Positions 52,790 through 63,861 of a DNA stretch of 64,000 nucleotides are shown piece after piece. The DNA comes from Haematobia irritans (lineage: Eukaryota; Arthropoda; Insecta; Diptera; Muscidae). The position numbers and the translations under genes are program-made. The stretch's first letter is position 1. The number at the start of each line of letters is the position of its first letter. The stretch is taken from positions 65,275,011 to 65,339,010 of the forward strand of contig NC_134400.1 in the NCBI RefSeq assembly GCF_050003625.1, read 5' to 3'. The notes under the pieces were generated by a model. That model searched no databases and was not told the origin of the DNA. It was given only the letters and a program-made list of their open reading frames with translations.

Positions 52790-52989
52790 CAAAAATAATC
52801 TACCAAAATTTTATTTTTATAGAAAATTTTGTCAAATTTTATTTCTATAGAAAATTTTGTCAAAATTTCATTTCTATAGAAAATTTTGTCAAAATTTTAT
52901 TTCTATAGAAAATTTTGTCAAAATTTTATTTCTACAGAAAATGTTGTCAAAATTTTATTTCTATAGAAAATTTTGTCAAAATTTTATTT
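52790..52989. repeat. 29-bp tandem units
   Basis: About seven copies of a 29-bp unit built on ATTTCTATAGAAAATTTTGT, part of the TATACCC-1 family. The same unit occurs at 46500-46760, 47830-48085 and 63155-63261. Confidence 0.85.
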
Positions 52990-53598
52990 TGAAGCAGCCT
53001 ATTACTTATATTATTATTATTATATACATATGTAGTTATGCACACATTTAAAACATTTATTTCATTAACGTATTTGTATTTGAATTAAAATATCTTTCAT
53101 TCAGTCATTTTTGTTATGTTTATATGAATTGTCCTTTAAGTGTTTACATGATGAAATGCAACTCTATGCCTTTATAATTTACTCTTGTTTACATGATGAA
53201 ATGCAACTATGTGCATTTTATCATTTAGTTTTGTTTACATGATCATATGCAACCCTGTATAATATAAATATTCATTCAAATGTAACGGCTATATTAGCAC
53301 CTCTGTATAGGCATAACATAATATATCAACTTTGTATAATGAATACTTTATTTTGCAACCATGGTATTGTACGGCCAGAAAACAGTATAAAAGGAGCACA
53401 GCTCGACCATTTCAATCAGTCAACTTTCTGCCGTCTAAGCGAAAGGTTCTTTGTCCAGGCTTTTACAAGTACCGGACACCAACCAATTGTAAAGACTTAT
53501 GAAAGAATTTGATAAATAAATATACTTCATTAAAGTTTAAACAAAGTGTTTTTATTTTTTTAATGAAGAGATATGATCTTCGAAAGAAGACCATTTCA
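52990..53598 (+). repeat. Gypsy D 5' LTR
   Basis: Starts TGAAGCAGCCTATT (supported by the ATTT duplication; 53031, TGTAGTTATG, is an alternative start) and ends CATTTCA. It has TATAAAAGG (53386-53394) and TCAGTC (53416-53421) at correct initiator spacing, and AATAAA near 53513. Confidence 0.8.
53386..53421 (+). promoter_or_regulatory. Gypsy D LTR core promoter
   Basis: TATAAAAGG followed 30 bp later by ATCAGTC, a TATA plus initiator arrangement; repeated in the 3' LTR (62942-62977). Confidence 0.65.
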
Positions 53599-55257
53599 TT
53601 GGCGCCCAACTTAGTAGCTTTCGAATCCCCACCAGTTACTAAATTCATTGAGACTGCAGCAAACACAGTAGCTGAGGACATCCCACTACATTCATCAGTT
53701 TCAACAAGCATCGAGACTAGGAACAACGTTGTAATTGCGGATATCCGACAACGTTCGCCAGTTTTCGAAAGCACCAACAACATTGTAGCTGCGGACACCC
53801 CACTACTTTCCAAAGAAATTGAAACAAAACCAGACGAATCAGACGAAGTTTTCTACGAGCTAAATCCAAACGAAGAGACGACTATGGCAACATTCTGTGA
53901 AGAGCAGTTTCGGCAAATTCTGGCTGCAATGGGTGGCAATACCAGAGGTGGTTCGTTTACCCAATGCAAGAATCGTTTCCAAGGGCAACGTGATCCAGCT
54001 GCTGTTGAGGAATTTTTGGCTGCCATTAGTGTTTTCAAAGATATTGAGAAAGTTTCGGACGCCGACGCAATACGTGGAATGCCCCTATTGCTTGAAGACT
54101 ATGCTGCTACATGGTGGATTGGTGTGAAGGACACAGTGACGTGTTTTGAGGATGCGAAAACCCTGATACGAACCACATTTTTACCACCAATTCCAGATTG
54201 GCGAATATTCGTCAATATATTTGAAAACAAGCAACAACGCAGTGAACCAACGGATAGCTTTGTATGCAAGAAGAGACTATTATTATCCCAGCTGAAGGTA
54301 CCCATAGTTGAGGATGTTCAAATTAACATGATATATGGACTTCTTAATGTCAGTGTTCGAGAACGAGTCCCTCGCGACCATGTAAAATCTTTTGGAGACC
54401 TTATTGCTGCTTGCCGAGAAGCCGAGATGTTTTTGAATGAGAGAACACCCACCACAGAAGTTTCCCATACAAAAGAAGAGGCCAGTGTAACGAAACGATG
54501 TTGTTTCTGTCGAGCAAAGGGACACACTGTCGAGAATTGTTTGAAGAAGATGAAGCGGGCAGAGCTTCAAAATAAACAGAAACTAGAGAATGTTCCCGCA
54601 AGCCAGCAACAAGCGCAACCAGCTAGCCAAGCACAGTCATTAATGAAGAAGCCAACATTTTCGTGCTACGGCTGTGGTGCTCCTGGTGTTTATCGTGCAA
54701 ATTGTACTACATGCAGCAAACACAACAAGAACAGCCCTCAGTACTTGACGTTTAATTCATTGTCTTCAACCATTGGTCATGAACTACCCACAACACACAT
54801 AGAAATTTTTGGTCTGAAAGGAGAGGCTGTATTTGACAGTGGAGCACGAACTAGCGTACCCAGCCTGAATTTGAAAAAGATTTTGACAGCAAATGGTTTT
54901 GTTTTTCAAAATGTCGTTGCTGACGTTACTTTAGCTGATGGAACCATTTCAACCCGTAAAGTAATGTTCACTATCTGCGATGTTCTTATTGGCGATAGAG
55001 TGAGGAAGATCCGACTCGTTTATCTCCCACATGCAACCAAAAATCTGACACTTATTGGAGCAGATTTTTTGGAACAGGCAGGAATTGTGTTGAATATGAC
55101 TCAAAGATGTTGGTATTTTGAGGACTGTCCCAAAACAAAATTTTCCTTTACCAGCCCATGTGAAGTTGAAGTTTGTACCATCGATGTGAGAGACAAGGAG
55201 ACCTCCCCTCAAGATGAGATATTGAAGGAATTGTCACCATTCATCAAGTTTATGTAG
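53563..55257 (+). CDS. Gypsy D gag and protease
   Basis: The reading is open from inside the LTR (ATG at 53509 or 53563) through the primer site. Another plausible start is MATFCEEQFRQ at 53884. The capsid region has FQGQRDPAAVEEFLAAISVF, YAATWWIGVKD and FENKQQRSEPTDSF. Knuckle 1 is CFCRAKGHTVENC (about 54500). A second Cys cluster CYGCGAPGVYRANC lacks the His. The protease site is VFDSGARTS (about 54830), a DSG form. It ends at an in-frame TAG (55255-55257); the frame reopens at once, so this may be a mutation or a readthrough stop. Confidence 0.8.
   Translation: MKRYDLRKKTISLAPNLVAFESPPVTKFIETAANTVAEDIPLHSSVSTSIETRNNVVIADIRQRSPVFESTNNIVAADTPLLSKEIETKPDESDEVFYELNPNEETTMATFCEEQFRQILAAMGGNTRGGSFTQCKNRFQGQRDPAAVEEFLAAISVFKDIEKVSDADAIRGMPLLLEDYAATWWIGVKDTVTCFEDAKTLIRTTFLPPIPDWRIFVNIFENKQQRSEPTDSFVCKKRLLLSQLKVPIVEDVQINMIYGLLNVSVRERVPRDHVKSFGDLIAACREAEMFLNERTPTTEVSHTKEEASVTKRCCFCRAKGHTVENCLKKMKRAELQNKQKLENVPASQQQAQPASQAQSLMKKPTFSCYGCGAPGVYRANCTTCSKHNKNSPQYLTFNSLSSTIGHELPTTHIEIFGLKGEAVFDSGARTSVPSLNLKKILTANGFVFQNVVADVTLADGTISTRKVMFTICDVLIGDRVRKIRLVYLPHATKNLTLIGADFLEQAGIVLNMTQRCWYFEDCPKTKFSFTSPCEVEVCTIDVRDKETSPQDEILKELSPFIKFM
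53600..53616 (+). other. Gypsy D primer binding site
   Basis: TGGCGCCCAACTTAG one base after the LTR; the TGGCGCCCAAC core is the classical tRNA-Lys primer complement. Confidence 0.8.
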
Positions 55258-56952
55258 GGATACGATATTATCTCACCACTGCAAAGTACGCCTAAAGTGA
55301 ATTCCACTCCACAAGCACGCAAGGGAATTCCCATTGTGGAGATGACGCCACCACCTAGAGCTAAAGTCACAGATGACAGAATTTACCAGGGAGAACAGTT
55401 GGTAAATAATGAGTATTCACCACATTCTGTCCAAAATATATTCAAAAGTGCATTGCCAGTCGGAGAGAGAACACCGGGAGAAACATCACATTTGTTTGCA
55501 CCCCCTATGAAAGCAAGAAGAGCTGAGCGAGTTGAGAGCATCGATGACATCTTTATTCCACTCTATTCATTGGATTTCCACATTTTCAAAGATACCGATG
55601 GAATAGGGTTGGATTATGAACAACGAGTCAAATTGGACGAGCTCTTGCTGGCAAATGACGATGTTTTTCAAGAATCTACTGGGGCAACACCTTTTGCAAT
55701 ACATCGAATCCACACTGAGCAGCATGAACCTATTGCGATTCCACCATACAGGTTATCACCATCCAGGAAAATCGCTCTTAAAGAAGAAATAGCCAGAATG
55801 CTTAAAATTGGGGTAATAGTCGAATGCTAATCTCCATGGGCCGCTCCAATTGTTATTATACCGAAGAAGACGGGCGGTATACGAGTATGCATAGACTACA
55901 GAGAGCTGAACGCTATCACCAAACCAGATCGATACCCGCTACCGAGAGTTGATGATATCTTGCATGAAGCGAAAGCCACAAACTTTATGTCCACCCTAGA
56001 TTTACAAAGTGGGTACTGGCAAATTGGAGTACACCCAGACGATCAGGAGAAGACAGCATTCGTTACGCCATTTGGTATGTACAAATGTACGAGAATGCCA
56101 TTTGGTCTACGAAATGCGCCGGCGACATTCCAGCGTCTGATAGACCGCATGAAGACATATCTTGGCGAAACGATTTTACTAGCATACATAGACGACATCA
56201 TCTCATGCTCTCCCAGTTTTGAGAGGCATCTTCATGATCTACAATTGATTTTCCAACGACTGCGAGAATTTGGCCTTAAAGTAAACATGAAGAAATGCCG
56301 ATTTGCATGCAATGAAGTACGATACCTCGGCCACGTTTTGACTCCAAAGGGCATCATGACTGATCCGGAGAAGACAAGCGCATTACGAAATCGCAAGGAG
56401 CCAAGGAATGTTAAAGAGATGCTTTCCTTTCTACAAGCCTGCTCATGGTATCGCAGATTTATTCCATCATTTGCTGAAGTATCGAAACCTTTGTCATCAC
56501 TATCCAAGAAGAACGCAACATGGTCATGGACATCCGATCATCAGAAGGCGTTTGATCAACTGAAGACCTTGTTAACAACTGCACCAATTCTTAAACAAGC
56601 CATGGATGATGAACTGTTTGTTTTGAAAACCGATGTCAGTGCATACGGTCTCAGAGCAGTTTTGCTCCAGGGGGAGGGCCCCAATGAACACCCAATTGAG
56701 TACGCGAGTAGACTCCTCTCAAGCGCTGAACGAAATTATTCCACCATAGAGAGGGAGGCTCTTGCAATCGTATGGGCAGTACAGAAATTCAGAGGCTATG
56801 TTGAGGGAGCTTCTGTTAAACTCGTCACCGATCATCAGCCACTCAAATGGCTGATGAATATTAAGTCTCCAACAGGCAGATTGGCTCGGTGGGCGCTCTT
56901 GCTGCAGCCATATGATTTACAGATCGAATACAAGCCTGGAAAAACCAATTAA
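55258..56952 (+). pseudogene. Gypsy D reverse transcriptase and RNase H
   Basis: Same frame as gag-protease. A linker precedes an in-frame TAA (55828-55830) in front of the SPWAAPIVIIPKK block. RT has RVCIDYRELNA, FMSTLDLQSGYWQIG, MPFGLRNAPATFQR and catalytic YIDDIIS (about 56192). RNase H begins KTDVSAYGLRAVLL, where the usual DAS and second Gly are changed (Val and Arg), and continues SSAERNYSTIEREALAIVWA and TDHQPLKWL. A one-base shift near 56950 (GKTN, then stop) separates it from integrase. Confidence 0.8.
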
Positions 56953-58328
56953 TAGCTGATACCTTATCCAGACCCCCTTGCAATGAACTTCATGACGACA
57001 AGAAGCCATGTGAAGTTTGTGCATTTGGAATAGAAATGCCAAGGAAAAGTGCTGCTCAAATTAGAAATAGTCAACTTGGTGATCCTGATTTAAAGAAGAT
57101 AATTGACATTTTCGAAACCAACGGTGATGATGTACCCCTCTGGTCAAATCGAGGATACGTGATGAATGATGGAGTACTATTTTGTTATTACAATGATGAT
57201 TCTGAAGACGCCCAATTAGTAGTACCCAAAGGTGAAAGAATGGAGATTCTCAATCATTACCATAATAATGCCACAGCTGGGCACTACGGAATTGATCGGA
57301 CCATGCAAAGGATCACATCACGTTATTATTGGCCTGGTATGCGAAAAGACATTGAGAAGCATGTAAAGGAGTGCATGGAAGGTCAAAGATATAAGGCAAC
57401 CAATTTGAACCCAGCGGGCCTTTATCAGACTGTATCCAGCAACAAACGCTTCGAAGTAATTGCCATAGACTTATTCGGTCCATTGCCTACAACACCAAGA
57501 GGTTTGCAGTGGATATTCATTGTAGAAGATATCGCCAGTAGATGGGTCGAGCTATTTCCCCTAGAACAAGCTACCGCTGAAGCATGCGCTAAAGCTCTAA
57601 TAAACGATGTATTTTTGCGTTATCGTGTTCCACGAAAAATCATCAGTGACAATGGAGTCCAATTCGTTTCAGCTGTAATGCAGAAGCTGGTTTACTGCCT
57701 TGAGATACGCCACACGCTAACTCCTGTTTATCACCCCGAGGCGAATCCCGTGGAACGGAAGAATCGTGACATGAAAGCGCAATTGGCCATTTTAGTTGGG
57801 AACGATCACAATTTATGGGACGAGAAGTTGCCATGTATTCGTTTTGCCATGAATACAACCCTATGCCAAAGCACAAGATATACTCCCGCATTTTTGACGT
57901 TTGGTCGAGAATTAAGAACCTTAGACGACGTTCAACATGATCTCAAAGGTATTATTGAATCCGAAAATTTCGTGGCCGAGATCACACCATATCTTCACAC
58001 CCTCGTGAACGTTTTTAATGAGGTGAAAGAAAACGTACACCAGCAACAGGATCACAATAAACGGCAAACCAATGATAATCGACGTCCACAACCATTATTG
58101 GATATTGGATCTAAGGTTTTCGTAACTACACACGTTCTCAGTAACAGCAATAAAGGGATTACATCCAAATTTATTCCAAAGAGAGATGGGCCTTACGTTA
58201 TCATTGGAAAATCTGGTTCAACATCGTATGTAATTGCTCATGAAGATGACATCACCTTACCATTGGGAACTTACCACGCATCGGCACTTACTCCACTTAT
58301 ACACCCTCACAAAAAATCGCTTCTGTAA
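56953..58328 (+). pseudogene. Gypsy D integrase
   Basis: The frame starts with the IADTLSRPP end of RNase H; the 430-codon reading begins at 57036. The zinc finger has both His (YHNNATAGHYG) but reads CMEGQ where the pattern needs CxxC, so the last Cys is Gly. The catalytic triad is present: Asp in AIDLFGPL (about 57465), Asp in ISDNGVQF (about 57645) and Glu in NPVERKNRD (about 57745). The C-terminus has GPYVIIGKSG. The last codons (HKKSLL) lie in the TA-flanked element. Confidence 0.8.
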
Positions 58329-59292
58329 CATATACTCCCAAACATATTTTGCTTCAAGCATATACATTTTTAGGTATTGCCTAAACATTTATATGTTTGA
58401 TCTCTACCAATATATAATATGTTTGAAAGCATATTGGTCTAAACAATATATGTTTGGGAAGTCTAAGTTCAAAACATTTTGTATTTTTGCATCCAAATTC
58501 AATAATGGTGTCTTCCAAAAAACAATTTGTTATTATGTGACCATATAATATGTTTGGAAGCATTTTGCACCCAAAAATATTATATGCTTAAAAAAAATTC
58601 TCCCAAACAATATCGTGCTCAAAATTTTATTTATTTATTTATATATTTACAATCATAATGAATTATGAAAATAAACTGGTAATATAGGTGCTAACAACAT
58701 AGGTTTTCGACTTGAATGCTCAAAATTTTGTTTCTGCCCAATTGTATATTCCCCGACATCTTTCTCACTTCCACGAGATATTTTAGTTCTTAGCACCTTT
58801 TTCTGTAATACAAACATTGTAGAAGAAATTATTCAATTTTATGATTTTTTTTTATTGTAATTTTACCTTTTTTTATTTTAATTTGCCGGACGGGGATTCG
58901 AACAGCGGACCACACAGTTTGTAAGGATCAAAGAAGTAGCTGATCAATTGCCCAAGGAAAAATAAAATGTTAATTTTGTAATAACAAGCAACAACGACCA
59001 ACTTAATTCAATATCGCTCCCTGTTAAATAGCGCTCAAAGCTACTAAACACATATATGTCTATAGGCTATTTCTAAATTAATATATGTTTGCATCCAAGC
59101 ATATTATATTTACAAACATTTTATGTCCCAAACATAATATGTTCTAACATATTAACATATATGTCCCAAACATGTTATGCTAGTTTATGAACATTATATG
59201 CTTGCACTCAAAAATATTGTGTTTAAAAAATTGTGTTCCAAACATATAATGTTTATAGCCAAACATATGAAAAACAGTCTTTTTCATCCGTG
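58302..59292. mobile_element. TA-flanked AACATAT-rich element, copy 2
   Basis: Starts CACCCTCACAAAAAATCGC and ends TTTTTCATCCGTG between TA dinucleotides (58300-58301, 59293-59294). Dense AACATATnnTATGTTTGG motifs in both orientations could fold extensively. It carries a decayed tRNA-like block on the minus strand (58875-58960) with B-box-like GTTCGAATCCCC. Uninterrupted relative of 41238-43814. Confidence 0.75.
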
Positions 59293-59375
59293 TACATATG
59301 TAGTTATGCACACATTTAAAACATTTATTTCATTAACGTATTTGTATTTGAATTAAAATATCTTTCATTCAATCA

Positions 59376-62300
59376 TTTTTATACCCTTCACCACTACTGT
59401 GGTACAGAGTATAATAAGTTTGTGCATTTGTATGTAACGCCAAGAAGGAGTAATCATAGACCAACCTTTTAGTATACGGATCGGCTTAGAATTAAATTCT
59501 GAGTCGATTTAGCGGTGTCCGTCTGTCTGTCTGTCCGTCTGTCTGTCTGTCTGTTGATGTATTTTTGTGTGCAAAGTACAGCTCGCAGTTTTAGTCCGAT
59601 TGTCCTAAAATTTGGTATAGGGTCCTGTTTCGGCTCAAAGAAAAAAAAAATCGGATTTGGAAAAAATCGGTTCATATTTAGATATAGCTGCCATATATAT
59701 TTTTCGCCGATCTGGTCATAATTGGCCTGTATATCAACCGATCTTCCTCAAATTCCGTACATCCGAATATTTTATGGGTCTCGAAAAACTTGCAACATAC
59801 CAGCCAAATCGGTTCAGATTTGGATATATCTCCCATATATAGCTTTCGCCCGATTTACACTCATATGACCACAGAGGCCAATTTTTGCTCCGATTTAGTT
59901 GAAATTTTGCACAGGGAGTAGAATTAGCATTGTAGCTATGCGTGCCAAATTTGGTTGAAATCGGTTCAGATTTAGATATATCTCCCATATATAGCTTTCG
60001 CCCGATTTACACTCATATGACCACAGAGGCCAATTTTTAACTCCGATTTAGTTGACATTTTGCACAGAGAGTATAATTAGCATTGTTGCTATGCGTGCCA
60101 AATTTGGTTGAAATCGGTTCAGGTTTAGATTTAGCTCACATATATATATGTTTTTCTGATTTCGACAAAAATGGTCAAAATACCAACAATTTCTTTGTAA
60201 AATCGCCACTGCTTAGTCGCAAAGTTGTAAAAATGACTCTAATTTTCCTAAACTTCTAATACATATATATCGATCGATAAATCATAAATAAACTTTTGCA
60301 AAGTTTCCTTAAAATTGCTTCAGATTTAAATGTTTCCCATATTTATACCCTTCACCACTACTGTGGTACAGGGTATAATAAGTTTGTGCATTTGTATGTA
60401 ACGCCAAGAAGGAGTAATCATAGACCAACCTTTTAGTATACGGATCGGCTTAGAATTAAATTCTGAGTCGATTTAGCGATGTCCGTCTGTCCGTCTGTCT
60501 GTCTGTCTGTCTGTTGATGTATTTTTGTGTGCAAAGTACAGCTCGCAGTTTTAGTCCGATTGTCCTAAAATTTGGTATAGGGTCCTGTTTCGGCTCAAAG
60601 ACGATCCCTATTGATTTTGGAAAAAATCGGTTCAGATTTAGATATAGCTACCATATATATTTTTCACCGATCTGGTCATAATTGGCGTGTATATCAACCG
60701 ATCTTCCTCAAATTCCGTACATCCGAATATTTTATGAGTCTCGAAAAACTTGCAAAATATCAGCAAAATCGGTTCAGATTTAGATATATCTCCCATATAT
60801 ACCTTTCGCCCGATTTACACTCATATGACCACAGAGGCCAATTTTTAACTCCGATTTAGTTGAAATTTTGCACAGGGAGTAGAATTAGCATTATAGCTAT
60901 GCGTGCCAAATTTGGTTGAAATCGGTTCAGATTTAGATATACCTCCCATATATAGCTTTCGCCCGATTTACACTCATATGACCACAGAGGCCAATTTTTA
61001 TCTCCGATTTAGTTGAAATTTTGCACAGGGAGTAGAATTAGCATTGTAGCTATACGTGCCAAATTTGGTTGAAATCGGTTCAGATTTAGATATATCTCCC
61101 ATATATAGCTTTCGGCCGATTTACACTCATATGTCCACTGAGGCCAATTTTTAACTCCGATTTAGTTGAAATTTTGCACAGGTAGTAGAATTAGCATTGT
61201 AGCTATGCGTGCCAAATTTGGTTGAAATCGGTTCAGATTTAGATATAGCTCCCATATATAGCTTTCGCCCGATTTACACTCATATGACCACAGAGGCCAA
61301 TTTTTATCTCCGATTTAGTTGAAATTTTGCACAGGGAGTAGAATTAGCATTGTAGCTATACGTGCCAAATTTGGTTGAAATCGGTTCAGATTTAGATATA
61401 TCTCCCATATATAGCTTTCGCCCGATTTACACTCATATGTCCACTGAGGCCAATTTTTAACTCCGATTTAGTTGAAATTTTGCACAGGTAGTAGAATTAG
61501 CATTGTAGCTATGCGTGCCAAATTTGGTTGAAATCGGTTCAGATTTAGATATATCTCCCATATATAGCTTTCGCCCGATTTACACTCATATGACCACAGA
61601 GGCCAATTTTTAACTCCGATTTAGTTGAAATTTTGCACAGGGAGTAGAATTAGCATTGTAGCTATGCGTGCCAAATTTGGTTGAAATCGGTTCAGATTTA
61701 GTTATATCTCCCATATATAGCTTTCGCCCGATTTACACTCATATGTCCACAGAGGCCAATTTTTAACTCCGATTTAGTTGAAATTTTGTACAGGGAGTAA
61801 AATTAGCATTGTTGCTATGCGTGCCAAATTTGGTTGAAATCGGTTCAGATTTAGATATATCTCCCATATATAGCTTTCGCCCGATTGACACTCATATGTC
61901 CACAGAGGCCAATTTTTAACTCCGATTTAGTTGAAATTTTGCACAGGGAGGAGAATAAGCATTGTTACTATGCGTGCCAAATTTGGTTGAAATCGGTTCA
62001 GATTTAGATATAGCTTCCATATATATGTTTTTCTGATTTCGACAAAAATGGTCAAAATACCAACATTTTCCTTGTAAAATCGCCACTGCTTAGTCGAAAG
62101 GTTGTAAAAATGACTCTAATTTTCCTAAACTTCTAATACATATATATCGAACGATAAATCATAAATAAACTTTTTTGAAGTTTCCTTAAAATTGCTTCAG
62201 ATTTAAACGTTTCCTATATTTTTTTTACTAACATTGTGTTCCACCCTAGTGCATTAGCCGACTTAAATTTTGAGTCTATAGATTTTGTAGAAGTCTATCA

Positions 62301-62721
62301 AATTCTTCCAGATCGAGTGATATTTAAATGTATGTATATGGGACAAACCTTTATATATAGCCCCCAACACATTTGACGGATGTGATATGGTATCGAAAAT
62401 TTAGATCTACAAAGTGGTGCAGGGTATAATATAGTCGGCCCCGCCCGACTTTAGACTTTCCTTACTGGTTTTTTACTAACATTGTGTTCCACCCTAGTGC
62501 ATTAGCCGACTTAAATTTTGAGTCTATAGATTTTGTAGAAGTCTATCAAATTCTTCCAGATCGAGTGATATTTAAATGTATGTATTTGGGACAAACCTTT
62601 ATATATAGCCCCCAACACATTTGACGGATGTGATATGGTATCGAAAATTTAGATCTACAAAGTGGTGCAGGGTATAATATAGTCGGCCCCGCCCGACTTT
62701 AGACTTTCCTTACTGGTTTTT
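59376..62721. repeat. TATACCC-2 repeat, tandem heads and ~152-bp units
   Basis: Inserted in the gypsy D 3' LTR within TTTTT. A first head (TATACCCTTCACCACTACTG) at 59379, about two units and a spacer, then a second head at 60344 and about eight ~152-bp units (each with CCGATTTACACTCATATG and AGTAGAATTAGCATTGTAGC). The tail ends in the hairpin AGTCGGCCCCGCCCGACT then CTTACTGGTTTTT. Different sequence from TATACCC-1 but the same plan. The short ORFs are repeat readings. Confidence 0.85.
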
Positions 62722-62722
62722 G
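62227..62722. repeat. 248-bp tandem duplication of the TATACCC-2 tail
   Basis: Bases 62227-62474 recur at 62475-62722 with one difference noticed (TATATGGG versus TATTTGGG), including the terminal hairpin, so this copy has two consecutive ends. Confidence 0.88.
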
Positions 62723-63154
62723 TTATGTTTATATGAATTGTCCTTTAAGTGTTTACATGATGAAATGCAACTCTGCGCCTTTATATTTTACTCTTGTTTA
62801 CATGATCAAATGCAACCCTGTATAATATAAATATTCATTCAAATGTAACGGCTATATTAGCAACTCTGTATAGGCATAACATAATATATCAATAATGAAT
62901 ACTTTATTTTGCAACCATGGTATTGTACGGCCAGAAAACAGTATAAAAGGAGCACAGCTCGACCATTTCAATCAGTCAGCTTTCTGCCGTCTAAGCGAAA
63001 GGTTCTTTGTCCAGGCTTTTACAAGTACCGGACACCAACCAATTGTAAAGACTTATGAAAGAATTTGATAAATAAATATACTTCATTAAAGTTTAAACAA
63101 AGTGTTTTTATTTTTTTAATGAAGAGATATGATCTTCGAAAGAAGCCCATTTCA
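62717..63154 (+). repeat. Gypsy D 3' LTR, right part
   Basis: Matches 53080-53598 of the 5' LTR with two deletions (a TTTACATGATGAAATGCAAC repeat unit and a CTTTGTATA stretch) and a few substitutions. Together with 59293-59380 it forms the 3' LTR. It ends CATTTCA at 63154. Confidence 0.88.
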
Positions 63155-63261
63155 ATTTCTATAGAAAATTTTGTCAAAATTTTATTTCTATAGAAATTTT
63201 TTTTCCAAATTTTATATCTATAGAAAATTTTTGTACCAAATTTTACTTCTATAGAGTACTA

Positions 63262-63745
63262 CTGAGTAGCTGTAAATTCCTTAGTTAATTTGTTTAATTT
63301 TTATTTATTTATTTATATATATATTTGTTTATTTAGTTTTTTTTTATTTAGTTTGTATTATGTTGTATAATTTCTTTTATTTATTTTATTGAGTCTCTTT
63401 ACTAGCTTTTTATGTTAGTTTTGCTGTCTTACTCACATATTCATGTTTTTTACTTTTTTATTTTTTTTATTGTTCTTATTTTTTAAATTGATAATTTAAT
63501 TTATATTTATTAATAATTTTAATTTTCATAATTTTTTTGTTAATTGTTTTAATTATTGTGTATTTGTTTGTTTCAAATTCTGTTTAGTCACTTATTGATA
63601 CTATTTTTGTTATTAATTTCTAGTTTTTAAGCTCATAATTTTTATAATTTGTAATTATTGCTATGTTTGTGTAGTTTTGGAATCCGTATATGGCTGTGCG
63701 GCTTGGATTCGCCAAGAAGATAAGTAAATAAATAAAAATAAATAA
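63262..63745. other. A/T-rich insert with TAAA-type tail
   Basis: Very A/T-rich sequence ending CGCCAAGAAGATAAG and then a (TAAA)n-like run, inserted in a 29-bp array. The terminal simple repeat resembles a non-LTR or SINE 3' end, but no coding or polymerase III box was recognised. Confidence 0.35.
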
Positions 63746-63861
63746 ATAGAAAATGTCAAAATTTTATTTTGTCAAAATTTTATTTCTATAGAAACTTTAA
63801 ACTTAATTATATACGTATTTAATCGTCCTTTTTTAGTTTCATATATACCACGTATGGACTA

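Larger units (their letters stand above)
52990..63154 (+). mobile_element. Gypsy D: Ty3/gypsy element with a tRNA-Lys-type primer site
   Basis: Inserted in a 29-bp array with apparent ATTT duplication (52986-52989 and 63155-63158). The 5' LTR is 52990-53598. The 3' LTR is truncated on its left and split by TATACCC-2 (59293-59380 and 62717-63154). Primer site, gag, protease, RT, RNase H and integrase are in order, with two in-frame stops and one frameshift. No env. A TA-flanked repeat (58302-59292) sits at the pol/LTR junction and the polypurine tract is lost. Confidence 0.85.
51118..63858. repeat. TATACCC-1 repeat, third copy, split by inserts
   Basis: Head and two ~153-bp units (51118-51635), more units and 29-bp AAAATTTTATTTC units (52568-52989), then 29-bp units (63155-63261) and tail (63746-63858, ATATACCACGTATGGACT). 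The parts are separated by the mariner-like element, gypsy D and an A/T-rich insert. The head has a small duplication of GGGTCGTGGTGAAAT (about 51221-51265). The terminal hairpin is lost at the repeat starting 63862. Confidence 0.75.

Noticed and set aside
52790..52989. Regular 29-bp direct repeats resembling a CRISPR array
   Set aside because: The units are contiguous without unique spacers, the genome is eukaryotic, and the same unit occurs in several TATACCC-1 copies.
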